Below, in pieces: positions 25,293 through 34,451 of a stretch of 64,000 nt of DNA. The notes under the pieces were generated by a model, which was given only the letters and a program-made list of their open reading frames with translations, did not search any database and was not told the DNA's origin. The stretch covers positions 1,426,001 through 1,490,000 of the forward strand of contig NZ_CP040936.1 in the NCBI RefSeq assembly GCF_006352025.1. The letters are read 5' to 3'. Source of the stretch: Hymenobacter sp. DG01. GTDB taxonomy: Bacteria; Bacteroidota; Bacteroidia; Cytophagales; Hymenobacteraceae. The position numbers were made by a program, and so were the translations under genes. Numbering within the stretch: position 1 is the first letter of the stretch; the number at the start of each line of letters is the position of its first letter.

Positions 25293-26493
25293 TTTTGTGC
25301 TGAAACCGTTGCGTGGGCTCCCAGACGGTAGTTTTTACTCCTTTCAGGAAGCGCCACAAGCCCACTAGCAGGGCCATGTTCATGCTATAGAAGTGAGTGA
25401 TGAAGCGCAGGAGCCGGAAATGCACGTTCAGGCGGTGCAGAGCCGAATCCAGAAGTAGCAGGGCCGGGGCCGCGACCTGTCCGGCCAGCATGAGCTGGTA
25501 AAACCAGCCCGCGCCGCGCAGCACCAGTATCAGGTTGCTCAGCAGCATTAACACCAGCAGCAGGGGCGTCAGCCACCGCAGCACCTTATGCGACCAGTAG
25601 GCAAAGCTCACGCCCCGCCAGGGCGGCCACAGCAGGCGCCGGAACGCCACCAGGTTCTGGAAGTTGCCGGTGGAAATGCGGGCTTTGCGCCGGAACTCCT
25701 CCGGCAGCTTATCCGATACGTCCTCGTGGCAAATGGCCTCCAGCTCGTTGATGGCTTGGTAACCCTCTTGCAGCACGGCCATCGAGATAAAAAAGTCATC
25801 GACGATAAAGGAGCTCGGCGCGGGGTAGTAGCAGGCTCGGCGAACGGCAAAGCAGCCGCCAAAGGCCCCAATCATGGCGCCCCACACCACGCCTTCCTGG
25901 TATTTCAGCAGGTTTTCACGCTCCAGGTAGGCTTTTTCCTGGCCGGAAATGCCGGTGTGGCGGCTGTCGGGGTTGAGGATGTTGCCGCCCACTTGCCCGA
26001 TGCGCGGGTTCCGGAAATGCTTGACGAGGTGGTAAAGCGTGTCGGGGGTGAAAAACACGTTGGCATCCGTGAGTACCAGCACGGGAGCCGTAGCCTCCGC
26101 CGATAAGACCTCTATCACGCCGGGCTTGCCGGTGCGCTGGTGGAAGGGTCGAAACTGCAGCTGGGGATAGGCGGCGCAGAGCCGAGTTATCAGGGCGTTG
26201 GTTTGGTCTTGGGAGTTATCGGAACCGATGTAGAAGGTGAGCTTATCGAGCGGATAGGTGGTAGCAAACGTGGAGCGAATCTTCTCCTCTATTACCTGCT
26301 CCTCGTTGTACACGGCCAGCAGAATGTCTACCCGGGGCAGCTCCGGGTCAGCGGGCTGATACACCTGCTGGTTTTGCTTGCGGCCGCGGGCCAGGCGGGC
26401 CAGCAGCAACGGAAACAGCACGTAGGTATGCGCCACCAGCAGCAGGCTACCCCAGAGCACGGCCGCAACCCCGGCATCAACGAGTGGCAGCAC
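25288..26493 (-). CDS. Membrane glycosyltransferase family 2
   Basis: A 401-residue membrane protein. An N-terminal helix (VAAVLWGSLLLVAHTYVLFPLLL) precedes a GT-A domain with LAVYNEEQVIEEKI, IGSDNSQD, LTDANVFF and VDDFFIS, and a C-terminal motif KARISTGNFQN in place of QxxRW. At least three further membrane helices follow. Such processive-type transferases make polysaccharides or transfer sugars to lipid carriers. It overlaps the next upstream gene, a family 4 transferase, by 17 bases, which supports translational coupling. Product unknown. Confidence 0.88.
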   Translation of the reverse strand: MLPLVDAGVAAVLWGSLLLVAHTYVLFPLLLARLARGRKQNQQVYQPADPELPRVDILLAVYNEEQVIEEKIRSTFATTYPLDKLTFYIGSDNSQDQTNALITRLCAAYPQLQFRPFHQRTGKPGVIEVLSAEATAPVLVLTDANVFFTPDTLYHLVKHFRNPRIGQVGGNILNPDSRHTGISGQEKAYLERENLLKYQEGVVWGAMIGAFGGCFAVRRACYYPAPSSFIVDDFFISMAVLQEGYQAINELEAICHEDVSDKLPEEFRRKARISTGNFQNLVAFRRLLWPPWRGVSFAYWSHKVLRWLTPLLLVLMLLSNLILVLRGAGWFYQLMLAGQVAAPALLLLDSALHRLNVHFRLLRFITHFYSMNMALLVGLWRFLKGVKTTVWEPTQRFQHKR

Positions 26494-27709
26494 GGGGTTG
26501 GGGCGTCAGGATGGTGTACAGATCCAGGAAGCTTTCCACCACCCGGCGGTTGTCGTAGAGGCGGGCGATGGTGCGGGCGGCTTCCTCGCCAATGTCCTGC
26601 TGGCCCAGCTCGCCGCGGTAGTAGCGGCCCAGGCGCTCAATCCACTCCGAGGGCTCGTCACAGAGCACAATATCAAAGTTGTCGCGCACATGAATACCTT
26701 CGGAACCCAGGCCGGTGCTGATAATGCACTTGCCCAGGGCCATGCCTTCGATGATTTTGATGCGCATGCCGCCCCCGCTAAGCAAGGGTACCAGCATCAC
26801 CTCGTACTGCTGCATAAACTGCGCCGCTGATTCCACGAAGCCGTGAATGGTGACGCCGGGAAGGTTCAGGTTGCGGATGTGGGGCGGAGTTTCCTTGCCG
26901 GCAATGTGCAGCTCCAGCTCGGGGTATAGCTCGTGCGCCCGGGGCCACACCTCGCGCAGCAGCCAGTCCACGCCTTCCTGGTTGGGCAGCCAGTCCAGGG
27001 AGCCAATCATGAACAGGGTGCGCGGCTTGGGCCGGATGGCGGGGTCGCGCTGAAACCGGTTCAAATCGACGCCGGCGGGCACAAACACCACTGGTTCCTG
27101 GCAACCTAGCTCCCGCAGGCGGCGTTGGTCGGGCTCAGTAATGGCGGCCACGGCATCAAAGCGTGGCAGCGTCTGGTGCTCGAAGCGGCGCAGGCGTTTG
27201 GCCAGATGGCTGAGGTAGAAGCGCTTCAGCACGTTGGTTTCGCGCTCAGCCAGCATCTGCCAGATGGTGTACTCCACGTTATGGGCCCGCAGCACCACCG
27301 GAATGCCGGGCGCCAGGCGCTGCACCGTATCCACGTACCAAGAAACCAGGCCGCCTTCCACTTGAATCACATCAATGGTTTCCGTGCTTAGCACTTGCTG
27401 CAAGCGCACTACCACCGTCTGGCTCACAAACCGCTCGATGTTGTAGGGCAGCTCACTGAACAGCAGATTCCGCAGGGCTTTCACCGGCGAAAGGCGGGTG
27501 TCCACGTCCACCGGAATCAGGCGCACCAGGGGGCCCAGATGGTCGAGCACGTCGGCGGGCTGGTGGTGCTTGGGCGTGTTGAGGGCCAGTACCGTTACCT
27601 GGTGCCCCGCCCGACTCAGGCCCGCCGTTACGTCGTACATGGCAATGGCCCCGCCATCGGTGGGCGGATACGGAACGCGCGGACAGAGCTGGAGGATGTG
27701 CACAGGCAA
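26477..27709 (-). CDS. Glycosyltransferase family 4 (GT-B fold)
   Basis: The 410-residue protein begins ILQLCPRVPYPPTDGG, the donor/acceptor loop of GT-B transferases. AHNVEYTIWQM and VPAGVDLNRF follow, and GGGMRIKIIEGMALGK carries the conserved Glu region that binds the nucleotide sugar. The order is that of family 4 retaining enzymes. Its stop overlaps the start of the membrane GT2 gene. The pair probably builds one surface glycan or a glycosylated carrier. No sugar specificity can be read from sequence. Confidence 0.9.
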   Translation of the reverse strand: MPVHILQLCPRVPYPPTDGGAIAMYDVTAGLSRAGHQVTVLALNTPKHHQPADVLDHLGPLVRLIPVDVDTRLSPVKALRNLLFSELPYNIERFVSQTVVVRLQQVLSTETIDVIQVEGGLVSWYVDTVQRLAPGIPVVLRAHNVEYTIWQMLAERETNVLKRFYLSHLAKRLRRFEHQTLPRFDAVAAITEPDQRRLRELGCQEPVVFVPAGVDLNRFQRDPAIRPKPRTLFMIGSLDWLPNQEGVDWLLREVWPRAHELYPELELHIAGKETPPHIRNLNLPGVTIHGFVESAAQFMQQYEVMLVPLLSGGGMRIKIIEGMALGKCIISTGLGSEGIHVRDNFDIVLCDEPSEWIERLGRYYRGELGQQDIGEEAARTIARLYDNRRVVESFLDLYTILTPQPRAATR

Positions 27710-27803
27710 AAGGAGCTGGTGAGGCGCGTAAAGCTACAAAGAAGAACCACTGCCCATCGACAGCCCGGCCAGTTTCCTACCCCCGCCCGCGCCGCAAACC
27801 CGT

Positions 27804-29876
27804 TTACATAGCCGCACGCGGAATAACAGTGCCTAGCAGGTTAGCTAGTTGGTTATCCATCTGCTTGAGCAGGCGAATGTTGGTCAGGTGCTCGTCGAGG
27901 GCGGCTTCATCCATGGGGCGGCGCAGTGCCTCCATGTGCTCGGCCAGGGCGCGCTCCACGTTTACCTTGTTGAAGCGCAGAATTGCGTTGTCGCAGGCGG
28001 TTTGGAGCAAATCCAGCTCCCGGGGCACGTAAATCTGGTGGGTGGTCCAGTTGGGACTCAGCTCGTATTTCTCGGTAGCCAGCTCCGCCACCAGGGCCCG
28101 AATATCAGAGCGGCCGTGCTGAATGAGGGTGCGCACTTCGGGCCAACGGCCCTGGTTCATTTCCTCCTGACATAGGTGGAGCAAATCGGCGTAAATACCG
28201 GTTTTGAAGGGCGTATCGAGCTGCTGCAGCAGGTACTGGGCCACGCTGATGTCGGGGGCCAGGGGCTGGGGCGAGTACAGCAGCAGCAAGCGCACAATTT
28301 CCCGCTCGCACTGCTCCAGCACGTCGGGCACGGGCTCCAAGTCTTCTTTGGTAATGGTCAGTAGGTCGCCGCCACCGCCCATCAGGTCTTCGGGCGAGGC
28401 CCCGTACATCAGGGCCTCCGCTTCCTCCTCGGGGCTCATGGGCCTTGGGGCCGGGCGGGGGGTAGCAGCCGTAGCCGGGGAAGCCGCACTGCTGCCAGCC
28501 CCTACCCCACTGTTGCTGCCCGAAGCCCCGCCGGCCGCCTTGCCCGAGGCGTTGCGCACCAGCTTGTTATATTCCGAAATCAGGACTTGCTCATCAATGC
28601 TGAAGGCCTGGGAGGTTTGCTGCAGAAACACCTGCCGCTTAATCGGGTCGGGTACTTTGCTGATGCTTTGCAGCACCTCCCGGATGGCCTCGGCCTTCTT
28701 CACCGGGTCCTGGGCGGCCTCACGGCTTACCAGATCCGTTTTAAACTGAATAAAGTCCTGGCTGGCGTTTTCAAGGTGGTCTTTGAAACGCTGGTCGCCA
28801 ACTTTGCGGATGTAGCTGTCGGGGTCGTCGCCGTCGGGAAACAGCACCACGCGCACGTTCAGGCCGCCTTCCAGCAGCATATCAATCCCCCGCAGCGAGG
28901 CCCGAATACCGGCCGCGTCGCCGTCGTAGAGCACCGTTACGTTGTCGGTGTAGCGCTTAATGAGGCGAATCTGCCCATCCGTAAGCGAGGTTCCCGACGA
29001 GGCCACCACGTTCTTAATCCCGCCCTGGTGCAGGCTCAGCACGTCGAGGTAGCCCTCCACCAGATAGCACAGCTCCTCCGTCCGGATGGCCTGCCGACCC
29101 TGGTAGAGCCCGTACAGTACATCGGACTTGTGGTAGATTTCCGACTCTGGCGAGTTGAGGTACTTGGCGGTTTTGTCGTTGGGCTTGAGCGTGCGCGCCC
29201 CGAAGCCGATGACGCGGCCCGACACGTTATGAATCGGGAACATCACGCGGCCCCGGAACCGGTCGTAGCGCCGGCCGGTATCCTGGCCCTGGTCGTCTTC
29301 CTTGGTGATGACGAGCCCGGTTTTCTCCAGGTACTTGCGCTCGAAACCCGCCTTCTCCGCCGATTTCAGCAGGTCGTCCCACTGGTCGAGGGAGTAGCCG
29401 AGCTCGAAGGTTTTGATGGTCGTCTGGTTGAGGCCGCGCTGGCGCAGGTAGCTCCCTCCAATGCCCTGGCCTTCATCGGTGTTCAGCAGCAGGCGGTGGT
29501 AGTGGTCCTTGGCCCAGCTCGAAACGATGTACTGGGAGTCCTTTTCGTTTTGGGCCAGCTGCTGCTCGGGGGTCTTTTCTTCCTCCTCAACATCAATCCC
29601 GTACTTCTTGGCCAGGTATTTCAGGGCCTCCACGTAGGAGGTGCCCTCAATGTCCATGATGAACTGGACTACCCCCCCGGCCTTGCCGCACCCGAAGCAC
29701 TTGTACAGCCCCTTGGCCGGCGCCACCGAGAAGCTCGGCGACTTCTCGTGGTGAAATGGGCAGCAGGCCCACATGTTCTGGCCCTTGCGCTTCAGCGACA
29801 CAAAGTCGCCGACTACCTCCACAATATCCGCGTGGTGGATGATCTGATCAACGGTTTCTTTCGGGATGCGCGCCAT
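27804..29876 (-). CDS. dnaG: DNA primase
   Basis: This 690-residue primase has the CHC2 zinc finger at the N-terminus (WACCPFHHEKSP, then YKCFGCGKAGG), which binds the template. The TOPRIM domain has VEGYLDVLSLHQ and the acidic YDGDAAGIRAS segment. A Gly/Ser/Pro/Ala-rich linker at about 440-485 separates it from the C-terminal helicase-interaction helices. DnaG makes RNA primers at replication forks. A perfect -7 box lies only 9 bases before the ATG, so the mRNA should be nearly leaderless. Confidence 0.97.
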   Translation of the reverse strand: MARIPKETVDQIIHHADIVEVVGDFVSLKRKGQNMWACCPFHHEKSPSFSVAPAKGLYKCFGCGKAGGVVQFIMDIEGTSYVEALKYLAKKYGIDVEEEEKTPEQQLAQNEKDSQYIVSSWAKDHYHRLLLNTDEGQGIGGSYLRQRGLNQTTIKTFELGYSLDQWDDLLKSAEKAGFERKYLEKTGLVITKEDDQGQDTGRRYDRFRGRVMFPIHNVSGRVIGFGARTLKPNDKTAKYLNSPESEIYHKSDVLYGLYQGRQAIRTEELCYLVEGYLDVLSLHQGGIKNVVASSGTSLTDGQIRLIKRYTDNVTVLYDGDAAGIRASLRGIDMLLEGGLNVRVVLFPDGDDPDSYIRKVGDQRFKDHLENASQDFIQFKTDLVSREAAQDPVKKAEAIREVLQSISKVPDPIKRQVFLQQTSQAFSIDEQVLISEYNKLVRNASGKAAGGASGSNSGVGAGSSAASPATAATPRPAPRPMSPEEEAEALMYGASPEDLMGGGGDLLTITKEDLEPVPDVLEQCEREIVRLLLLYSPQPLAPDISVAQYLLQQLDTPFKTGIYADLLHLCQEEMNQGRWPEVRTLIQHGRSDIRALVAELATEKYELSPNWTTHQIYVPRELDLLQTACDNAILRFNKVNVERALAEHMEALRRPMDEAALDEHLTNIRLLKQMDNQLANLLGTVIPRAAM

Positions 29877-29884
29877 ACTACCCG

Positions 29885-29892
29885 CAAAGGTA
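29885..29892 (-). promoter_or_regulatory. -7 promoter box of dnaG (TACCTTTG on minus strand)
   Basis: CAAAGGTA on the plus strand is a perfect match in the dnaG direction, 9 bases before the start codon. Confidence 0.55.
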
Positions 29893-29989
29893 GGCAGGAA
29901 GTGATGTGATGTTTCCCGCTTCCATCATATGCCCACTATTCGGCCGCCGGATTAGGCCCGACGGTATTTTCGCTACCCCTCCACCTACC

Positions 29990-31255
29990 TCAGAAGTTTC
30001 GGCTGGCGGTGGTTTCAGGAATGATGACCACGTAGTCGTACCCCAGAATGGTGGCCTGCAGCTCGGGAGCTGGCACAGGCATATGCTGGCGAAGCAGGGC
30101 CCGGCGCAGGGGGCGCACATCAAACACCTGCCAGGCGGCCCCGGGCGGGGTGGCGGTCATGAAGGGCTTGAGCATGGGCGCGTCGGCGTTGGAATACGGC
30201 GCTACGTTCTTGCTGAAATCCTCGGGATTCTGGCCGCCCACCTGGGTTCCCTGCTTGCCGATAACGAAAATGTGCAGGGTTTTCTGGTCGTGAGCATCAG
30301 CCAGGTTTATGGCCAGGTTGCCCACGTCGTAGATGTCGCCCCAGACGCTGCGGCCGCGGCCCATGTGGTTGGCCCCGAACTTAAACAGCATGGGTGGCAA
30401 AGGCTCGCCGGCCTGCTGGTAGGAAGCCAGCTCCCGGAGCAGGTTGCGCTTCATGAGGTTGATGCGCGTTTGGTGGCCGCCGGGCTTGCCGGCCGCGTTG
30501 GTCTTGAAGATGGCCACGCTGGCTTCCAGGTCCTGAACCAGCTGTCGGGACTCGGGACGCTCCCGGCGCGTGAGGCTCCGCAGACTATCAAGCAGGGAAG
30601 CGCGCAGGGTGTTTACGGCCACGGCGCCGTAGTTGCCGGAAACCAGCGCGGTCCGGTCCAGGGCCTGGATAGCGGCCGCCTGCCGGCGCAGGTAGGCCTG
30701 GGCAGATGTGCTTTTCACCTGGTCGGCCAGCAGCGTGAGCAGGCGGCCCGTGGAGGCAAACCCGGCTTGCTCGATGCCCACCAGCGCCGTTCCCTGGGCG
30801 CGCAGGCTGCGGGCCAACTCGTACTCCTCAATCCAGCTATAAAACGACAGCGCCATGGGGTGTTGGCGAAGAAAGGCGGCGGGCAGGCCGGGCTGGGCCG
30901 TAAGCCGGGTCAGGTCCTGGGCCTGATACCGGTCAATTTCTGCCACGTACACCTTGGGCCTGAGCACCTGAGCCAGGGCCTGGGTAAACGGCGGAATCTG
31001 GGCCATGCCGTGGTCCTCGCCTACCAGCACCAGGATGCTTTTCTGAATATCAGCCTGCAGCTTGTCCCAACCAGAACCACTGTACCGGGAGCCGTCGGGG
31101 GTGAGCGTGAACTGGTTTTTGCGCATCAGGCGCGTGAAGGTGGTATCAGTCGGCGCCTGGGCCTGCGCAGCCCCGCCCAGGCTGGTCAGCAGCGCCAGAA
31201 ATCCTAGTATCCGATAGTGGAACCGGCGGGCCGGCAAGCAGTAAAAAGGCATCAT
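29990..31255 (-). CDS. EreA/ChaN-like secreted protein (erythromycin esterase superfamily fold)
   Basis: Start 31255 gives 421 residues with a signal peptide ending GGAAQAQ; a start 36 bases upstream is less likely. ILVLVGEDHGMAQ near residue 70 is the conserved G-E-x-H block of the erythromycin esterase/ChaN/TIKI superfamily. A later acidic and His pair (KVYVAEIDRY, KFGANHMGRG) supports the active or metal site. Known relatives are lactone hydrolases or haem-binding lipoproteins. Here the signal peptide and lack of full EreA motifs make drug resistance unlikely. Function unknown. Confidence 0.7.
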   Translation of the reverse strand: MMPFYCLPARRFHYRILGFLALLTSLGGAAQAQAPTDTTFTRLMRKNQFTLTPDGSRYSGSGWDKLQADIQKSILVLVGEDHGMAQIPPFTQALAQVLRPKVYVAEIDRYQAQDLTRLTAQPGLPAAFLRQHPMALSFYSWIEEYELARSLRAQGTALVGIEQAGFASTGRLLTLLADQVKSTSAQAYLRRQAAAIQALDRTALVSGNYGAVAVNTLRASLLDSLRSLTRRERPESRQLVQDLEASVAIFKTNAAGKPGGHQTRINLMKRNLLRELASYQQAGEPLPPMLFKFGANHMGRGRSVWGDIYDVGNLAINLADAHDQKTLHIFVIGKQGTQVGGQNPEDFSKNVAPYSNADAPMLKPFMTATPPGAAWQVFDVRPLRRALLRQHMPVPAPELQATILGYDYVVIIPETTASRNF

Positions 31256-31398
31256 GTAAAGGAAGGAATACAAACAAATAATTGCAGCCAAGATAGAATT
31301 CTGCCGACAAGTTGCCTGTTTTTCATTTTTCCCCGTCCCTGTCTTCGCGCCCGCTCACCAGGAGGCAGCCCCACTAACTTCCTCCTCAGTTTCCGGGT

Positions 31399-31406
31399 TA
31401 TCTTTG
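31399..31406 (+). promoter_or_regulatory. -7 promoter box (TATCTTTG)
   Basis: A perfect TAnnTTTG match 35 bases before the Mrp start codon; no clear -33 TTG. Confidence 0.55.
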
Positions 31407-31440
31407 CGCTTTGCTTTCGCACTTTCTTCCCCTGACTATA

Positions 31441-32544
31441 ATGGCAACTATAACCAAAGAAGCCGTCCTCAAGGCCCTGAGCTACGTGGAGGAGCCCGAC
31501 CTGGGCAAGGACCTCGTAACGCTCAACATGATTGAGGATGTGGCCATTGAGGGCCGCCGCGTGTCGTTTACGGTGGTGCTTACTACCCCCGCCTGCCCCC
31601 TCAAGCAGCTCATTCACGATGCCTGCGAGCGGGCCATTCATACGATGGTGGACCCGGAGGCTGAGGTGGTGATTGTAATGACCTCGCGCGTAACCACCAT
31701 GCGCCAGAACCAGGATGTACTGCCCGGCGTGAAGAATATTATTGCCATTGCCTCGGGCAAGGGCGGCGTAGGCAAGAGCACCGTTACGGCCAACCTGGCC
31801 ATTGCCCTGGCCAAAACCGGCGCTAAAGTGGGCCTCGTGGACGCTGATATTTCGGGCCCCTCCATGCCCCTGATGTTCGGGGTAGAAGCCGCCCGCCCTC
31901 ACGTTTATCAGAACGAGCAGGGCCGCAACCTGATTCAGCCGGTGGAAGCCCACGGCGTGAAGCTGATGAGCATTGGCTTCCTGGCCCCGGCCGAGTCGGC
32001 TATTGTGTGGCGCGGCCCCATGGCTTCGTCGGCCCTGAAGCAGTTTATTACGGAGGTGGAGTGGGGTGAGCTGGACTACCTGCTCCTCGACATGCCTCCC
32101 GGAACTTCCGACATTCACCTGACTATGGTGCAGACGGTGCCCGTAACCGGCTCTCTCATCGTGACCACGCCCCAGAAAGTAGCCCTGGCCGACGCTGAGA
32201 AAGGTTTGCAGATGTTCCGCCTACCCCAGATCAACGTGCCGGTGCTGGGCATCGTGGAAAACATGGCCTGGTTTACGCCCGCCGAGCTGCCTAACAACAA
32301 GTATTTCATCTTTGGGGAAGGCGGCGGCCAGCAGCTGGCGGCCAAGCACGAAGTACCCTTGCTGGGCCATATCCCGCTGGTGCAGAGCATCCGCGAAAAC
32401 GGCGACCAGGGCACGCCCGCCATCCTGCAGGACGGCTCGCCGGCCGCCGCGGTGTTCGAGCAGCTGGCCGAAGATCTGGCCCGCCAGGTTTCCATCCGCA
32501 ACGCCGTGGCACCCCGCACCAACGTGGTGAAAATGAACTCCTAA
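31441..32544 (+). CDS. Mrp/ApbC family iron-sulfur cluster carrier ATPase
   Basis: Start 31441 gives 367 residues. Residues about 5-85 are a MIP18/DUF59 domain (YVEEPDLGKDLVTLNMI and TTPACPLK). The P-loop ATPase follows with the deviant Walker A SGKGGVGKST near 106-113, VDADISGPSMP and DMPPGTSDIHLT. Mrp proteins bind and transfer Fe-S clusters. The C-terminal CxxC pair of many homologues is not seen; the region reads NMAWFTPAELPNNKY. The gene is followed by a NifU-like Fe-S scaffold gene with its own promoter, consistent with a cluster-assembly role. Confidence 0.93.
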   Translation: MATITKEAVLKALSYVEEPDLGKDLVTLNMIEDVAIEGRRVSFTVVLTTPACPLKQLIHDACERAIHTMVDPEAEVVIVMTSRVTTMRQNQDVLPGVKNIIAIASGKGGVGKSTVTANLAIALAKTGAKVGLVDADISGPSMPLMFGVEAARPHVYQNEQGRNLIQPVEAHGVKLMSIGFLAPAESAIVWRGPMASSALKQFITEVEWGELDYLLLDMPPGTSDIHLTMVQTVPVTGSLIVTTPQKVALADAEKGLQMFRLPQINVPVLGIVENMAWFTPAELPNNKYFIFGEGGGQQLAAKHEVPLLGHIPLVQSIRENGDQGTPAILQDGSPAAAVFEQLAEDLARQVSIRNAVAPRTNVVKMNS

Positions 32545-32670
32545 ACAGGTGCTGGCACCTGGCCGCTAGTAGCTCTGCCTGGGGTGGGGGTACCAGCGGC
32601 CAGTAACTCTGCCGAGGGGTTGGCGTAAGCTCAACCCTAGCCTTAGGCAACTTTACGGCTGAACCAGGTG

Positions 32671-32703
32671 TTGCCCTCATACGCCCCAAAAGCGTTACCT
32701 TTG
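32671..32703 (+). promoter_or_regulatory. Promoter of the NifU-like gene
   Basis: TTG at 32671-32673 and a perfect TACCTTTG at 32696-32703, 22 bases apart; the start codon follows 62 bases later. Confidence 0.5.
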
Positions 32704-32765
32704 GTAAAGTACTCCGCTGCTATTTGTTTCCTTCCGGACCTAATCAGCAGCAAAATCATAGCTCC

Positions 32766-33101
32766 ATGACGCATTCCGCCGCCGTAGAACAACACCCGCT
32801 CTTGCCCCGCATTGAGCAGGCCCTGGACACCATCCGGCCCTATCTCGCCGCCGACGGAGGCAACGTGCGCGTGCTGGACATCACCGAGGATATGGTGCTG
32901 CAGCTGGAGCTGCTGGGTGCCTGCGGCACCTGCCCCATGTCGCCGATGACCCTGAAAGCCGGGGTGGAGGAGTCGGTGAAGAAGGCCGTGCCGGAAATCC
33001 GGGCTGTGGAGGCCATCAACTCCACGCCCATGGCAGAGCAGCCCGCCGGCCAGACCGGCCACCCGGTGCCGCCTACCCCCGTGCCGACGCCGCAGTTCTA
33101 G
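32766..33101 (+). CDS. NifU-like Fe-S scaffold protein
   Basis: The ATG at 32766 gives 111 residues. The first 85 form the NifU C-terminal domain: IRPYLAADGGNVRVLDI and LLGACGTCPMSPMTLKAG, where Cys53 and Cys56 form the CxxC cluster site, then VEAIN. The Pro-rich tail of about 20 residues is not conserved. Such proteins bind a [4Fe-4S] cluster and hand it to apoproteins. It is downstream of the Mrp gene in the same direction, suggesting a shared pathway, although each has a promoter. A strong terminator follows. Confidence 0.92.
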   Translation: MTHSAAVEQHPLLPRIEQALDTIRPYLAADGGNVRVLDITEDMVLQLELLGACGTCPMSPMTLKAGVEESVKKAVPEIRAVEAINSTPMAEQPAGQTGHPVPPTPVPTPQF

Positions 33102-33120
33102 ATTTCTGCTTTAATACACG

Positions 33121-33175
33121 CAGCGCCCCGCTCCTGCCGGTTTTCCGGTTGGGGCGGGGCGCTGTGGCTTTTTGT
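33121..33175 (+). terminator. Intrinsic terminator after the NifU-like gene
   Basis: Arms CAGCGCCCCG and CGGGGCGCTG pair around a 24-base region, then GGCTTTTTG. It also marks the left edge of the AT-rich islet. Confidence 0.8.
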
Positions 33176-33347
33176 GGTTTGTAGGAGTAAATGTCAACGC
33201 TTTGCAAAGGCGGAGATTTTTAGCGCTAAATATCATTAAATTCACAATGCTTCAATTCAGCACATTACTTTCATAAAAGCACGTCCCCGATTTTGTAAAA
33301 CGGCTATTACGAGCAATTTATTTTCACAAACTATACCTTTATAATTA

Positions 33348-34193
33348 TTATTTTAAATTAGAGGCGAATAGTGATGCACTTATATTTCCAGGGTGGAAAC
33401 CTACTTCTTCGCAAGAGTAAACAACCAAAGAAACATTACTAGCCAATTTTTCTACTCCCTTTCGAGTATATTCTAAGTACCTATCTCCGATCATTCTTTT
33501 ATACCCCACTACTACAAGTAAAATTCCTTTTGCTTTGCGACCTGTTAGCATTTCATATATTTCCACCTTTTTATCAACCCATGACCCATATACAGTTGCA
33601 TCTTGATATGACTTCCTCAAGTATTGAAACTCAATGATTATATCTTCTGGCAAATCATCATCTTGTCGTAATGCATCTAATAATAGCCGATCATTACCTC
33701 TAACAAATTCTACTTGGTGTTCAAAATAAACTTGGTTCTTTTTTTCATAGTGAGCTATGGCAATATGACACAAACAAAAATTTAAAATCTCATATCGATC
33801 AGGCACTAATTTCTTAACATTTTCATCAACAGGCTGAATAACAGAGGGCTGAGGAATTGGTTGATTAATCTTATCTTCTTTAATTAGTTTTTCTAATTGA
33901 TTGAATCTTTCAATTAGTATAGAATTATATGAGTTTACCAATAATTTTTTATATTCCTGAAGAGATTTTCTGTCAATCACTTTTGCGTGTGCCATTTTAT
34001 GATGTTTGTCACACAGTAGTATTAAGTTTTCTAATTTATTATTCTCTCTATTTTCATCTATATGATGTATCTCCAAGTAGGTATGCTCACCACAGTTTTT
34101 AACAGCACAGCTATATCCTGATTCAACTTCAATTGCTCTGCGAGTTTCAGCAGGAATAATTGGTCTTGGCTTTTCGTAATGCTTATTATCCAT
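33348..34193 (-). CDS. HNH endonuclease-domain protein on an AT-rich islet
   Basis: The 281-residue product is clearly AT-rich compared with its neighbours, which suggests transfer from another source. Residues about 20-70 are an HNH finger: Cys29 and Cys34, IHHIDENRENN (His43, His44), ENLILLCDKHH (Asn56, Cys61, His64, His65). A helical linker spans about 75-130. The C-terminal part has VRGNDRLLLDAL and IIIEFQYLRK; these acidic positions (D173, E188, Q190) could be a PD-(D/E)XK-like site, but this is speculative. It is a single gene with structured DNA upstream. A role in defence or DNA degradation is possible but not shown. Confidence 0.75.
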   Translation of the reverse strand: MDNKHYEKPRPIIPAETRRAIEVESGYSCAVKNCGEHTYLEIHHIDENRENNKLENLILLCDKHHKMAHAKVIDRKSLQEYKKLLVNSYNSILIERFNQLEKLIKEDKINQPIPQPSVIQPVDENVKKLVPDRYEILNFCLCHIAIAHYEKKNQVYFEHQVEFVRGNDRLLLDALRQDDDLPEDIIIEFQYLRKSYQDATVYGSWVDKKVEIYEMLTGRKAKGILLVVVGYKRMIGDRYLEYTRKGVEKLASNVSLVVYSCEEVGFHPGNISASLFASNLK

Positions 34194-34250
34194 AGCTTAA
34201 TGTTAAAATTATGGCCTGATGTACTTTTTACTAGATTGCTCACAATAGTC

Positions 34251-34343
34251 TATTGCCGAAACACTGCTGTGTTTCAATTTCGGTTATATGTCCGACATGT
34301 GTTCTATAACCGAAACAACACTCCTGAAGCAGTAGCGGCAATA
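34251..34343. repeat. Nested inverted repeats upstream of the HNH gene
   Basis: Three nested pairings are seen: TATTGCCG at 34251 with CGGCAATA ending 34343; GAAACAC at 34258 with GTGTTTC ending 34275; TTTCGGTTATA at 34278-34288 with TATAACCGAAA at 34305-34315. The block could be an operator, a folded RNA leader or the end of a mobile element. Confidence 0.6.
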
Positions 34344-34416
34344 CGTGGCGGGAGCTACGGCACAAGATAGTGGCTTCGTAGGATTCCACGGCCCGGCGCT
34401 ATTCCTCCCACCCCAC

Positions 34417-34424
34417 TACCTTTG
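34417..34424 (+). promoter_or_regulatory. -7 promoter box (TACCTTTG)
   Basis: A perfect TAnnTTTG match 28 bases before the start codon of the fumarylacetoacetase gene. Confidence 0.55.
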
Positions 34425-34451
34425 CCGGACCATCCACCATCCCTACCCCCT

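Noticed and set aside
28587..31207. Two plus-strand frames above 430 codons
   Set aside because: They lie opposite dnaG and the EreA/ChaN-like gene; no domain or signal peptide is seen in them.
29990..31255. Macrolide-resistance erythromycin esterase
   Set aside because: Only the shared superfamily motif is present; the signal peptide and missing EreA/EreB motifs argue against drug hydrolysis.
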